Positions 27,818 to 36,819 of a stretch of DNA of 64,000 nt are shown here, piece by piece. Position 1 is the first letter of the stretch. Each line of letters starts with the position of its first letter. Position numbers and translations under genes: made by a program. The notes under the pieces were generated by a model. The model was given only the letters and a program-made list of their open reading frames with translations, did not search any database and was not told where the DNA came from. This DNA comes from Pseudolabrys sp. (lineage in GTDB: Bacteria; Pseudomonadota; Alphaproteobacteria; Rhizobiales; Xanthobacteraceae): the NCBI GenBank assembly GCA_026125895.1, contig JAHCKG010000001.1:248001-312000 (forward strand). The letters are read 5' to 3'.

Positions 27818-29725
27818 ATGGACGCCGTCACGAAGAAGGGCGAGGCCCGTACGGCCGTCGATCCGGTCATCACCGAAATCGTTCGCAACGGTCTCATCGC
27901 CGCCACCGAGGAGATGAAGACCAATCTGATGCGCACCGCCTACAACATGATCATCTATGAGGCGCTCGATTTCACCGTCGGGCTGTTCGACGCCGAGGGC
28001 AACACGGTGTCGATCGGTCTCGGTCTGCCGATGTTCATCCGCGGCATGAGCGAGACGGTGAAGGCCAAAATCGCGCATTTCAAGGGAGATATAGACGCGG
28101 GCGATATTTTGCTGACCAACGACGCCTACATCACGGGCTCGCATCTCAATCACATGACCTTCACGGTGCCGATCTTCCATGACGGCGAATTGCTCGGCTT
28201 CTCGTGTTGTATGGCGCATTGGCCGGATGTCGGCGGTACCTTGTCGGGCGCGACCACGGACATCTATTCCGAAGGTCTGCAGATGCCGATCGTCAAGATC
28301 TACCGCAAGGGGGTGATCAGCGACGAACTGGTGTCGATCATCAAGACCAATGTGCGTTTGGCCGACCGCGCCATGGGCGACTTCCGCGCTCAGGTCGCCG
28401 CGGTGAAAACCGGCGAGAAGCGCTTTCTCGAAATGCTGCGCAAATACGGCCGCGAAGATGTGCTCGCTGCCATCGACGCTATCATGGACCAGAGCGAGCG
28501 GCTCGCCCGCGAGCGCGTCGCTGCGATGCCGGACGGCGTCTACGAGGCTGAGTCCTTCATGGACGACGATGGCGTTTCGGTCGGTGTGCGGGTGCCGATC
28601 CGAGTCAAGGTCGAGATCAAAGGCGATCGCATGTCGGTCGATTTGTCCGAAGTCTCGAAGCAGGTCGGCGGCTTCTACAATTCGGGCGCGACGGCCGGCA
28701 TGTCCTGCTGCCAGGTGGCGTTCAAGTGCCTGACCTCGCCGCTCGACATGCCGATCAACGAGGGCCAGTTCCGCGCCCTCGACATTATCCTCCCGGCCGG
28801 CAGCGTTGTGTCCGCTGTGAAACCGGCGGCGATGCGGATGTGGATGACCTATCCGATGACGGTCGTCGATACGATCTTCAAGGCGGTCGCGCCGGCGATG
28901 CCGGACCAGGTGGCCGCCGGGCACCACGCCGATCTCGTGGTCGGCCGCGTCAACGGCCGCAAGGCGTCGGACAACTCGTTCTACATCTATCTCGGTGGCC
29001 TGATCGGCGGCGGCTGGGGTGCCAAGTACAATAGCGACGGCATGAGTGCGACCATCGCCATGAACGACGGCGACACCCATAACGGTCCGTCCGAGCAGGT
29101 CGAAGCCAAGTATCCGCTGCTGGTCGAGCGCTATTGCCTGCGGCCGGATTCCGGCGGCGCCGGGCAGTATCGCGGCGGACTCGGCACCGAGCAGGTGATG
29201 CAGGCGATCAACCAGATCAATTTCTCCTCGCAGATGGACCGCGTCGTCTGCAAGCCGTGGGGCGTGTTCGGCGGCCTTTCCGGCTTCGGCAACTCGGTCG
29301 CCATTCATCGCGGCGGCGCCGACAAGGAGACGCATTTCCCCAACGGCAAGGCCATCAACCAGGTGCTCAAGCCGGGCGATGCCTACATCCTGCGCTCAGG
29401 CGGCGGCGGCGGTTACGGCTCGCCGCTGGAGCGCGACATCGCCAGCGTCGAACGCGACGTGCGCTGCGGCTACGTCACGCGCGAGCAGGCGGAGGCGAGC
29501 TACGGTATCGTCTTCACCAAGGACGGCGCGATCGACGCCAAAGCCACTGCGAAACGCCGCGACGAAATGAAGAAGGATGGCCTGCCGATCGACGAGCCGA
29601 TCGCGCCGACGCCGGTGTTTCCGGCGCAGATGACGTTCGAGCAGCCGCAACGCAACGAAATCCCCGAGAAGCTCACGGAAGAGGAGCGTATGGTCTTTGC
29701 GATGAACTGCCGGTGCTGTTCGTAA
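27818..29725 (+). CDS. hyuB: Hydantoinase/5-oxoprolinase subunit B
   Basis: A 635-residue HyuB-type protein. EEMKTNLMRTAYNMIIYEALDFTVGLFD and GDILLTNDAYITGSHLNHMTF are characteristic. The C-terminal GGAGQYRGGLGTEQ and LRSGGGGGYGSPLERD segments are also conserved. It ends CRCCS. It forms the catalytic complex with HyuA for ATP-driven ring opening of a lactam. It is translated from the same message as HyuA. Confidence 0.9.
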   Translation: MDAVTKKGEARTAVDPVITEIVRNGLIAATEEMKTNLMRTAYNMIIYEALDFTVGLFDAEGNTVSIGLGLPMFIRGMSETVKAKIAHFKGDIDAGDILLTNDAYITGSHLNHMTFTVPIFHDGELLGFSCCMAHWPDVGGTLSGATTDIYSEGLQMPIVKIYRKGVISDELVSIIKTNVRLADRAMGDFRAQVAAVKTGEKRFLEMLRKYGREDVLAAIDAIMDQSERLARERVAAMPDGVYEAESFMDDDGVSVGVRVPIRVKVEIKGDRMSVDLSEVSKQVGGFYNSGATAGMSCCQVAFKCLTSPLDMPINEGQFRALDIILPAGSVVSAVKPAAMRMWMTYPMTVVDTIFKAVAPAMPDQVAAGHHADLVVGRVNGRKASDNSFYIYLGGLIGGGWGAKYNSDGMSATIAMNDGDTHNGPSEQVEAKYPLLVERYCLRPDSGGAGQYRGGLGTEQVMQAINQINFSSQMDRVVCKPWGVFGGLSGFGNSVAIHRGGADKETHFPNGKAINQVLKPGDAYILRSGGGGGYGSPLERDIASVERDVRCGYVTREQAEASYGIVFTKDGAIDAKATAKRRDEMKKDGLPIDEPIAPTPVFPAQMTFEQPQRNEIPEKLTEEERMVFAMNCRCCS

Positions 29726-29764
29726 GCCGGCGATTCATCGTGCGCGGCGCAGCATCGTACGATA

Positions 29765-29796
29765 AGAGAAGGCCGTCATGTTAGGCGGCCTTCTCT
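29765..29796 (+). promoter_or_regulatory. Hairpin with the downstream start codon in its loop
   Basis: AGAGAAGGCCG and CGGCCTTCTCT form a perfect 11-bp stem around a 10-base loop. The loop contains the ATG (29778-29780) of the next gene, and the AGAAGG ribosome site lies in the stem. There is no T run. It can act as the hyuB transcript end or restrain translation of the permease. Confidence 0.6.
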
Positions 29797-30770
29797 CCCT
29801 TCTCTCCGCGGTCACCTTTGCCTACGCCAACGCCACCGTGCGCCGCGGCGTGCTCACCGGCACGGTGCTGCAGGCGGTGGCGATCAGCCTGGTCATCGGC
29901 CTGCCGGTGTTCATCGTCGCCATGTTGCCGTTCGGGGCGTTTTCCGCGCTCGGCTCGTTCGACAATCGCGCCGTCGCTCTGCTGATCGTCGCCGGCATCA
30001 TTCACTTCGCGCTGGCGCGCTATTGCAATTACCGGGCGACCAAGGCGATGGGCGCCAATCTGGTGGCGCCGGTTCAGCAATTCAGTCTAGTCATCACACT
30101 GGTGCTCGCCGTGGTCTGGCTCGGCGAGGCGCTGACGGTGCTGCGCATTTTCGGCATCGCGTGCGTGGTCGCCGGACCGGCGCTGACCCTGAAGCCGGAT
30201 ATCAAGCGGCCGGCCGCCGCGCCGCCGGGGATCGAACTGTTCGAGCCGGCTTATCGCGAAGGCTACTTCTACGCATTGCTGTCGGCGATAGGCTTTGGCA
30301 TCAGCCCGGTGCTCATCGGCATGGCCTTCACTTACAAGGGGCTCGCGATCGGCCTGGCCGGCGGTTTCATCTCGTATCTCGCCGCGGCCGTCTTCATCAT
30401 GCTGCCGCTGCTCATCCCGGCGCAGTGGCGCAGCTTCCGAGGCGTCGATCGGGAATCGGCGAAGTGGTTTGTGATATCCGGCGTCGCCGTCGCGATCTCG
30501 CAGATGACCCGCTACATGGCTCTCGCCGTGGCGCCGGTCTCGGTGGTATCGCCGATCCAACGGCTGTCGCTGGTCTTCCGCATCTATTTTGGCGCCATCC
30601 TTAACCCGCATCACGAGGTGTTCGGCGGCCGCATCATTGCCGGTACGGTGATCTCGCTGCTCGGCGCGGTTGCGCTGTCGGTCAGCGTCGATGGCCTGGC
30701 GCAGGCATTGCCGCTGCCGAGTGCGTTTCGCGGGGTTCTGGCCTGGAGCTGGCGCTTTCCCTGGCCGTGA
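29778..30770 (+). CDS. DMT superfamily (EamA) permease
   Basis: A 330-residue membrane protein with ten hydrophobic segments in two EamA repeats. The first repeat ends near IACVVAGPALTL and the second near GTVISLLGAVALSV. QPF-like VAPVQQFSLVITLVLAVVWLGEALT and VSVVSPIQRLSLVFRIYFGAIL are the matched helix pairs. It would export or import a small metabolite. The start codon lies within a strong hairpin loop. Substrate unknown. Confidence 0.85.
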   Translation: MLGGLLSLLSAVTFAYANATVRRGVLTGTVLQAVAISLVIGLPVFIVAMLPFGAFSALGSFDNRAVALLIVAGIIHFALARYCNYRATKAMGANLVAPVQQFSLVITLVLAVVWLGEALTVLRIFGIACVVAGPALTLKPDIKRPAAAPPGIELFEPAYREGYFYALLSAIGFGISPVLIGMAFTYKGLAIGLAGGFISYLAAAVFIMLPLLIPAQWRSFRGVDRESAKWFVISGVAVAISQMTRYMALAVAPVSVVSPIQRLSLVFRIYFGAILNPHHEVFGGRIIAGTVISLLGAVALSVSVDGLAQALPLPSAFRGVLAWSWRFPWP

Positions 30771-30816
30771 CGGCGCGCTAGGACTTCCCGGCGCCTTACG
30801 CTAAACAGGTCGGATC

Positions 30817-31488
30817 ATGGAAGGTTCGACGCCCAAGACCCGGGACGCCTTGAAGGCGGCAGCGACGCGCGATCCCGAGCGCACGCGCGCCACGATTCTG
30901 CGCGCCGCCACCGCCGAGATCACCGCCAAGGGCCTGACCGGCGCCCGTGTCGATGCCATCGCCAAGCGCGCCGGCGTCAACAAGCGCATGCTGTACCACT
31001 ACTTCGGCGACAAGAAGGGGCTGTATCTCGCCGTGCTCGAGGAGACCTATTCGGCGATCCGTCATGCTGAGCAGGATCTGCACCTGACCGAGCTCGACCC
31101 GGTCGCCGGCATGCGCAACCTGGTGCTGTTCACCTGGCAGTATTTCATCGACCACCCGGAATTCCTCAGCCTGCTCGCCACCGAGAACATGAACCGGGCG
31201 GCCTACCTCAAGAAATCGCAGAGCATCCGCCCGCTGCACCGGCCGCTGACCGGCATGATCGAGGTGCTGTTGAAGCGCGGAGAGGCGGAGGGGGTGTTCC
31301 GCCGCGGCGTCGATCCGGTCGAGCTGTACATCACCATTGCCAGCCTCGGCTTCTTCTACATGCAGAACCGGCACACTCTCTCGGTGATCTTCGACGAAGA
31401 CCTCAGCGCGCCGAAGCGGCTGGCCGCGCGCGGCGAGCACATCTGCGAGGTCGTCCTGGACTACCTGCAACCCGCTGAAAAGAAATGA
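30817..31488 (+). CDS. TetR-family transcriptional regulator
   Basis: A 223-residue regulator. RATILRAATAEITAKGLTGARVDAIAKRAGVNKRMLYHYFGDKKGLYLAVLE is the canonical TetR helix-turn-helix (here in positions about 22-75). The C-terminal half is helical with a ligand pocket of the TetR_C type. Two near-identical palindromes, one 40 bp downstream of it and one at 36730, are likely binding sites, making it the regulator of the sugar-acid-like operons on either side. Confidence 0.9.
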   Translation: MEGSTPKTRDALKAAATRDPERTRATILRAATAEITAKGLTGARVDAIAKRAGVNKRMLYHYFGDKKGLYLAVLEETYSAIRHAEQDLHLTELDPVAGMRNLVLFTWQYFIDHPEFLSLLATENMNRAAYLKKSQSIRPLHRPLTGMIEVLLKRGEAEGVFRRGVDPVELYITIASLGFFYMQNRHTLSVIFDEDLSAPKRLAARGEHICEVVLDYLQPAEKK

Positions 31489-31528
31489 GCTTCCAAGGCT
31501 CTTGACGGCCGGCCCGGTCTTGCTCGAT

Positions 31529-31546
31529 AGTAACCGTCTGGTTACT
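31529..31546. promoter_or_regulatory. Operator palindrome, site 1
   Basis: AGTAACC-GTCT-GGTTACT is a perfect palindrome with a 4-bp centre, 45 bp ahead of the Gfo/Idh/MocA start. The same core with the same spacing occurs at 36730-36745, which supports a shared regulator, most likely the adjacent TetR protein. Confidence 0.75.
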
Positions 31547-31591
31547 TAGCGGTGCTTCAAGGCGCCCAAGCAAGACATCGGAGGAAGACGC

Positions 31592-32746
31592 GTGGCAACC
31601 CGCAGGCTCGGCATTGTGATGAACGGCGTCACCGGACGCATGGGGCTCAACCAGCATCTGGTGCGCTCGATCGTGGCCATCCGTCAGCAGGGCGGCGTCA
31701 CGCTGCCGAACGGCGACAAGGTGATGCCCGACCCGATCCTCGTGGGCCGTAACGCTGAGAAGATCGCCGCGCTCGCCAAGCAATACGGCATCGAGCGTTA
31801 CACCACCGATCTCGACAAGGCGGTCAACGACAAGAACGACGAAGTGTTCTTCGACGCGGCGACCACGCAGATGCGCGCCGACCTGCTGATGCAGGCGATC
31901 GCAGCCGGCAAGCACGTCTATTGCGAGAAGCCGATCGCCGACACGATGGAAAAGGCCATGGCCGCCGCCAAGGCCGCCAAGGCCAAGGGTATCAAGAACG
32001 GCGTGGTGCAGGACAAGCTGTTCCTGCCCGGTCTGCGCAAGATCAAGCTGCTGAACGACGCCGGCTTCTTCGGCAAGATCCTCTCGGTGCGCGGCGAATT
32101 CGGTTATTGGGTGTTCGAAGGCGACTGGGGCCAGCCGGCGCAGCGGCCGAGCTGGAACTACAAGCTCGCCGAGGGCGGCGGCATCATCCTCGATATGCTG
32201 TGCCACTGGCGCTATGTGCTCGACAATCTGTTCGGCAATGTCGAGGCGGTGAGCTGCCTCGGCGCGACGCATATCCCGACGCGCGTCGATGAAAACGGCA
32301 AGACCTACAAGGCCGATGCCGACGACGCCGCCTATGCGACGTTCCAGCTTGCCGGCGGCGTCATCGCTCACATGAACTCGTCGTGGTGCGTGCGCGTGCA
32401 GCGCGACGATCTCGTCACCTTCCAGGTGGACGGCACTCATGGCTCGGCGGTGGCCGGCCTGACCAAGTGCGTGACCCAGTCGCGTGTCAACACGCCGCGC
32501 CCGGTCTGGAATCCGGACGTGCCGCAGACCATGAAATTCGCCGAGCAGTGGGAAGAGGTGCCAGATAACATCGTCTACGAGAACGGCTTCAAGATTCAGT
32601 GGGAGGATTTCATCCGCCACGTCTGCGCCGATACGCCGTGGAAGCACGATCTGGTTGAGGGCATCAAGGGCGTGCAGCTTGCCGAACTCGGCCTGAAGAG
32701 CTGGAAGGAACGGCGCTGGCTCGACGTTCCGGCCATCAAAATCTGA
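31592..32746 (+). CDS. Gfo/Idh/MocA family oxidoreductase
   Basis: A 384-residue NAD(P)-dependent dehydrogenase. The N-terminal LGIVMNGVTGRMG is the Rossmann motif, HVYCEKPIAD carries the EKP signature, and a C-terminal alpha/beta domain has GGGIILDMLCHWRYVLDNLFG with the catalytic-region His. GTG start with GGAGG upstream. It probably oxidises or reduces a sugar, inositol or sugar acid. It is the first gene after the operator and is followed at 11 bases by DUF993. Confidence 0.88.
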   Translation: MATRRLGIVMNGVTGRMGLNQHLVRSIVAIRQQGGVTLPNGDKVMPDPILVGRNAEKIAALAKQYGIERYTTDLDKAVNDKNDEVFFDAATTQMRADLLMQAIAAGKHVYCEKPIADTMEKAMAAAKAAKAKGIKNGVVQDKLFLPGLRKIKLLNDAGFFGKILSVRGEFGYWVFEGDWGQPAQRPSWNYKLAEGGGIILDMLCHWRYVLDNLFGNVEAVSCLGATHIPTRVDENGKTYKADADDAAYATFQLAGGVIAHMNSSWCVRVQRDDLVTFQVDGTHGSAVAGLTKCVTQSRVNTPRPVWNPDVPQTMKFAEQWEEVPDNIVYENGFKIQWEDFIRHVCADTPWKHDLVEGIKGVQLAELGLKSWKERRWLDVPAIKI

Positions 32747-32757
32747 CGGAGGTCACC

Positions 32758-33924
32758 ATGGCGACCCTTTCGCTGCCGAACGCCGATCGCAAGTTCGCTG
32801 CCTACACGACCGGCGAGCCGATCAAGTTTCCGTCCAAGGAAGAAACGGCGAAGTTCAACCGCATCGCCTATGCGGCGGCGCATGTCGTCGCCGATCCGCT
32901 CGCCGACAACGATCCCTGGCTCGACGTCAATATCGACTGGGACAAGACCATGGCCTTCCGCCACTATCTGTGGGACCTCGGCCTCGGCGTCGCCGAAGCC
33001 ATGGACACCGCGCAGCGTGGCGGCGGGCTCGACTGGAACGGCGCCAAGCAACTGATCAAGCATGCGCAGGACGAAGCCAAGGGTCGGCCCGGCGCCAAGA
33101 TCGGTTTCGGCTGCGGCACCGATCATCTTGAAGCGAACGACCGCGTCACGCTCGACGACATCATCCGCGCCTATGAGGAGCAGGTCGAGTTCATCGAAGG
33201 CATGGGCGGCAAGCTCATCCTGATGGCCTCGCGCGCGCTGGCCCGCGCCGCGAAATCGCCGGCCGATTACGAGAAGGTCTATGGCCGCATCCTGCGCCAG
33301 GTGAAAGAGCCGGTGATCATCCACTGGCTCGGCGAAATGTTCGATCCGGCGCTCGACGGCTACTGGGGCTCCAAGGATCACATGGCGGCGATGGAAACCT
33401 GCCTCGCCATCATGACCGACAATGCCGAGAAGATCGATGGCGTCAAGATCTCGCTCCTGTCCAAGGAGAAGGAGATCATCATGCGCCGCCGGTTGCCGCA
33501 GGGCGTGCGCATGTATACCGGCGACGACTTCAATTATGCCGAACTCATCGCCGGCGACGAGCAGGGCCATTCGGACGCGCTGCTCGGCATCTTCGACGCG
33601 ATTGCACCGGCCGCCTCGGCCGGCCTCGCCAAACTCGCCAATAACGACCTGCAGGGCTTCCACGGCATCATGGAGCCGACGGTGCCGCTGTCGCGGCACA
33701 TCTTCAAGGCGCCGACCCGCTTCTACAAGACCGGCGTCGTGTTCCTCGCCTGGCTCAACGGCCTGCAGGACCACTTCTCGATGATCGGCGGCCAGCAGAG
33801 CGCGCGCTCGGTGCTGCACTTCTCGGAGTTGTTCAAGCTCGCCGACAAGGCGCGGGTGCTGCACGATCCGGATCTCGCTGCCTCGCGCATGGGCAAGTTC
33901 CTCAGCGTGCAGGGGATGGCTTAA
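32758..33924 (+). CDS. DUF993 protein (dihydrodipicolinate synthase-like fold predicted)
   Basis: A 388-residue DUF993 protein. KISLLSKEKEIIMRRRLPQGVRMYTGDDFNYAELIAGD and FGCGTDHLE are the conserved blocks. The family is annotated as aldolase-like TIM barrels and occurs beside Gfo/Idh/MocA and xylose-isomerase-like genes, but its reaction is not established. Here it is in an operon with the oxidoreductase and under the TetR operator, so it likely acts on the product of that enzyme. Confidence 0.85.
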   Translation: MATLSLPNADRKFAAYTTGEPIKFPSKEETAKFNRIAYAAAHVVADPLADNDPWLDVNIDWDKTMAFRHYLWDLGLGVAEAMDTAQRGGGLDWNGAKQLIKHAQDEAKGRPGAKIGFGCGTDHLEANDRVTLDDIIRAYEEQVEFIEGMGGKLILMASRALARAAKSPADYEKVYGRILRQVKEPVIIHWLGEMFDPALDGYWGSKDHMAAMETCLAIMTDNAEKIDGVKISLLSKEKEIIMRRRLPQGVRMYTGDDFNYAELIAGDEQGHSDALLGIFDAIAPAASAGLAKLANNDLQGFHGIMEPTVPLSRHIFKAPTRFYKTGVVFLAWLNGLQDHFSMIGGQQSARSVLHFSELFKLADKARVLHDPDLAASRMGKFLSVQGMA

Positions 33925-33980
33925 TTTCTTCGTCATGGCCGGGACAAGGCCGGGCATGACGGAGGGTGGAACAAAAGAAA

Positions 33981-34007
33981 AAGGCCGGGCATTGCCCGGC
34001 CTTTTTT
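33981..34007. terminator. Bidirectional intrinsic terminator
   Basis: AAGGCCGGGC and GCCCGGCCTT form a 10-bp stem with a 3-base loop. T6 follows on the plus side and an A-rich run precedes it, so it can end both the DUF993 operon and the convergent ABC-transporter operon. Confidence 0.88.
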
Positions 34008-34026
34008 GTCTGTCGCAGGCGAAGCC

Positions 34027-34869
34027 CTAAGCCCCGTCGCTTTGCGCGTTGAAGTGCTTGCGGATGATCTTGGTCATCTCGACGAAGCGCGGCTCCGACA
34101 GCACGTCAAGCGTGCGCGGCTTGGGCAGGTCGATGTCATAGACCGCGGCGATTGTGCCGGGGCGCTCGCTCATCACCATCACGCGGTCGGCGAGGAACAC
34201 CGCTTCCGGGATCGAGTGCGTAATCAGCAGTACGGTCTTCTTCGTTTCGCGCTGGATGCGCTGCAGTTCGACATTCATGCGCTCGCGCGTCATGGCGTCG
34301 AGCGCGCCGAACGGCTCGTCCATCAGCACGATCTTGGGATCGTGCACGAGGGCGCGGCAGATCGAGGCGCGTTGCTGCATGCCGCCCGATAGCTGCCAAG
34401 GATATTTCTTCTCGAAACCTTCGAGGCCAACCATCTTGAGGAGCGACATCGCCCGCTGGCGGTATTCCGCCTCGGGCAGGCCCTTGACCTCGACCGGCAT
34501 CATCACGTTGCGCAACACATTGCGCCACGGCAGCAGCATGGCCGACTGGAACACGATGCCGACGTCGCTGTGCGGCTTGGTGATCACCTTGCTGCCGACG
34601 CGAATTTCGCCGCCGCTCGGCGGCATCAGGCCGGCGACCATCTTCAGAAGCGTGGTCTTGCCGCAGCCCGACGGCCCGACGACCACGACGAACTCGCCGT
34701 CGTAGATATCGAAGTCGATCGGGCGCAGCGACGGCACGTCGCCGTCCTGTGTCTTGTAGGTTTTCGAGACCCCTTTGATCTCGATGCTGACGGGCCGCGC
34801 CGCCTCCGAAGAGGCGGCGCGGTATTCGCGTTTAAGCGGCGTGACGTTGCTCACGGGCTCTTTGCTCAT
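34027..34869 (-). CDS. NitT/TauT-type ABC transporter ATPase
   Basis: A 280-residue ATPase. Walker A is GPSGCGKTT, the Q-loop is FQSAMLLPWR, the signature is LSGGMQQR, Walker B is IVLMDEPFGAL and the switch is ITHSIPEAVFLADR. The SsuB/TauB subgroup imports nitrate-, taurine-, sulfonate- or pyrimidine-like molecules. It is the last gene of the minus-strand operon permease, binding protein, ATPase. The first 30 residues are a variable extension. Confidence 0.92.
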   Translation of the reverse strand: MSKEPVSNVTPLKREYRAASSEAARPVSIEIKGVSKTYKTQDGDVPSLRPIDFDIYDGEFVVVVGPSGCGKTTLLKMVAGLMPPSGGEIRVGSKVITKPHSDVGIVFQSAMLLPWRNVLRNVMMPVEVKGLPEAEYRQRAMSLLKMVGLEGFEKKYPWQLSGGMQQRASICRALVHDPKIVLMDEPFGALDAMTRERMNVELQRIQRETKKTVLLITHSIPEAVFLADRVMVMSERPGTIAAVYDIDLPKPRTLDVLSEPRFVEMTKIIRKHFNAQSDGA

Positions 34870-35856
34870 TTAGTTGGTGGCGGCGGGCAGATAGGCGTCG
34901 GTGTAGTAGGTCTTGAAGTCGGTCTTGGCCTTGGCATCGAGACCGCCGTATTCGACCATCACGTCCACCGTATCCTTCATGTTGTCGTCGGACACGCGCA
35001 GCGGCTGCTTCGACTTGCCGGTCGGATCCTTGTAGAGCGGGATCGTCAGCTCAAAGCCCTGGGTGAGGGTGTCGATCTTGCCGCCCTTCGGATTGGCGTT
35101 GAGGATCGCCTGCGCCGCGTCCTTCGGATGCTTCGAGGCTTCCTCGATCGACTTCACCGACGCCGCCATGAAGCGCTTCACCAGATCCTGGTTGGCCTTG
35201 AGGTACTCGGAGTTGGTGATGATGCCCGACGACACCAGGTTGACGCCGTAATCGGCGAACTTGATCGGGTAGACGTCCTTGCCGGTCGCATCCTTGATCT
35301 TCATCGACTGGTCCATGACGTAGCCGAGCAGCAGGTCGGCCTGGCCGTTGATCACCGCGTTGAGTTTGGTGGTGGCGTCGCCCGACACGGTCTTGAAGTC
35401 GGATTCCTTGAGGCCGGTCTTCTTCAGGAACAGCGGCCAGATCTGCGACATCGAATCGCCCGGGGTGGTGGCGACGGTCTTGCCCTTGATGTCTTCCGGC
35501 TTCTTGATGTTCTTGTCGGTAAAGCCCATGGCCGACATCGGGTTGGTCTGCAGCGCGACGCCGACGGCAACCACCGGAGCGCCCTTGACGGCGGCGCGCA
35601 TCATGGTCGGGACGTCCACATAGCCGAACGGCACGGTTTTGGCGGCGACAACTTGCGTCACTGTGCCGGAGCCGCGGCCTTCCTGGATCTCGAGATCGAT
35701 GCCTTGATCCTTGAAGAAGCCCTTTTCCTTGCCGTAGTAGAACGGCGCGTGTTCGCCATAGACGTACCAGTTCAGCATCAGCGTCACCTTGTCGGCGGCG
35801 AAAGCCGGCGAGGCGACCAGAACGGCAGCGAGCGCGACAACAGTTTTTTTCAACAT
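34870..35856 (-). CDS. ABC transporter substrate-binding protein (NMT1/THI5-like)
   Basis: A 328-residue periplasmic protein with a signal peptide ending SPAFAAD and then VTLMLNWYVYGEHAPFYYGKEKGFFKDQGIDLEI, typical of NitT/TauT/NMT1 receptors. GGGAGAGAAGC precedes the ATG. It recognises the ligand for the neighbouring permease and ATPase. Sugar-acid-like enzymes nearby suggest an unusual ligand for this subgroup, but this cannot be read directly. Confidence 0.92.
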   Translation of the reverse strand: MLKKTVVALAAVLVASPAFAADKVTLMLNWYVYGEHAPFYYGKEKGFFKDQGIDLEIQEGRGSGTVTQVVAAKTVPFGYVDVPTMMRAAVKGAPVVAVGVALQTNPMSAMGFTDKNIKKPEDIKGKTVATTPGDSMSQIWPLFLKKTGLKESDFKTVSGDATTKLNAVINGQADLLLGYVMDQSMKIKDATGKDVYPIKFADYGVNLVSSGIITNSEYLKANQDLVKRFMAASVKSIEEASKHPKDAAQAILNANPKGGKIDTLTQGFELTIPLYKDPTGKSKQPLRVSDDNMKDTVDVMVEYGGLDAKAKTDFKTYYTDAYLPAATN

Positions 35857-35881
35857 GCTTCTCTCCCTTGAGGTTTCTTGT

Positions 35882-36685
35882 TCAGGCAGTGACGACGAGA
35901 TCGTGGCGTTGGCTGGCGTGCCAGGGAATCATCAAGCGCTCGATCAGGTCCACGATCCAGAACAGGATCACGCCGATCAGAGACAGCATCACCAGCGCTG
36001 CAAACATGGTCGGCAGTTCGAAATTGCCGATCGAGCGCTGCAGCACGAAGCCCAGGCCGTTATTGGAACCGACGAATTCGCCGACCACGGCACCGACGAC
36101 GGCAAGCGTAATCGAAACCTTGAGGCCGGAGAAGATCGCGGGCAGCGCGTGCGGCAATCGGACCATGCGGAAGATCTGCAGGCGATTGGCTTCCATGGCG
36201 CGGGCGAGGTCGAGCATGTCGGGCTCGACGGACTTGAAACCCTGCACCGCCGAGACGACGACGGGGAAGAAGCCCAGCAGGAAGGCCGACAGCACCTTCG
36301 GCAGCATGCCGAAACCGAACCAGACGACGAACAGCGGCGCGATCGCGATCTTCGGAATCGACTGCGAGAAAACGAGCAGCGGATAGATGTAGCTCTCCAC
36401 GGTGCGCGAGCCGACGATCAGCATGGCGATCGGAATGCCGAACAGGGCCGACAGGACGAAGCCCTGGACGGTGGCGATGGTGGTGGGGATCGACTGCGCC
36501 AGCAGTTCCGGCCAGTCGGTCCACAACGTCTGGATGACGTCGGCCGGTTTCGGGATCTGGTAGGGCGGAATATTGAACAGCCGGATCACGAGATCCCAGG
36601 CAATGGTCAGAAAAACCAGAAATATCAATGGCCTAAGCCAGCTCGCCTGGAGCAGCCCGACAATGCCTTTTCTCGATCCCGCCAT
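35882..36685 (-). CDS. ABC transporter permease (NitT/TauT type)
   Basis: A 267-residue protein with six hydrophobic segments and the cytoplasmic EAA loop DLARAMEANRLQIFRMVRLPHALPAIFSGLK. It is the first gene of the minus-strand transporter operon. The start lies about 45 bp from the second TAACC-N4-GGTTA palindrome, so expression is probably coordinated with the enolase-superfamily gene on the other strand. Confidence 0.92.
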   Translation of the reverse strand: MAGSRKGIVGLLQASWLRPLIFLVFLTIAWDLVIRLFNIPPYQIPKPADVIQTLWTDWPELLAQSIPTTIATVQGFVLSALFGIPIAMLIVGSRTVESYIYPLLVFSQSIPKIAIAPLFVVWFGFGMLPKVLSAFLLGFFPVVVSAVQGFKSVEPDMLDLARAMEANRLQIFRMVRLPHALPAIFSGLKVSITLAVVGAVVGEFVGSNNGLGFVLQRSIGNFELPTMFAALVMLSLIGVILFWIVDLIERLMIPWHASQRHDLVVTA

Positions 36686-36729
36686 CGCTTCCTCCGGGCA
36701 AGGCGTCTTGCAGCGCGCCGATGCCAGAT

Positions 36730-36745
36730 GTAACCATTTGGTTAT
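36730..36745. promoter_or_regulatory. Operator palindrome, site 2
   Basis: GTAACC-ATTT-GGTTAT shares the core, spacing and the following TTTA with the site at 31529. It lies in the divergent region between the transporter operon and the enolase-superfamily gene, where a repressor could control both. Confidence 0.72.
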
Positions 36746-36819
36746 TTAAGGAGGAGCGCGGGTCCGGGTCAAGTCTGCCGGAACGCGTCAAAAGGCGCGG
36801 AAGGCGCCGGAGGAAGCTC

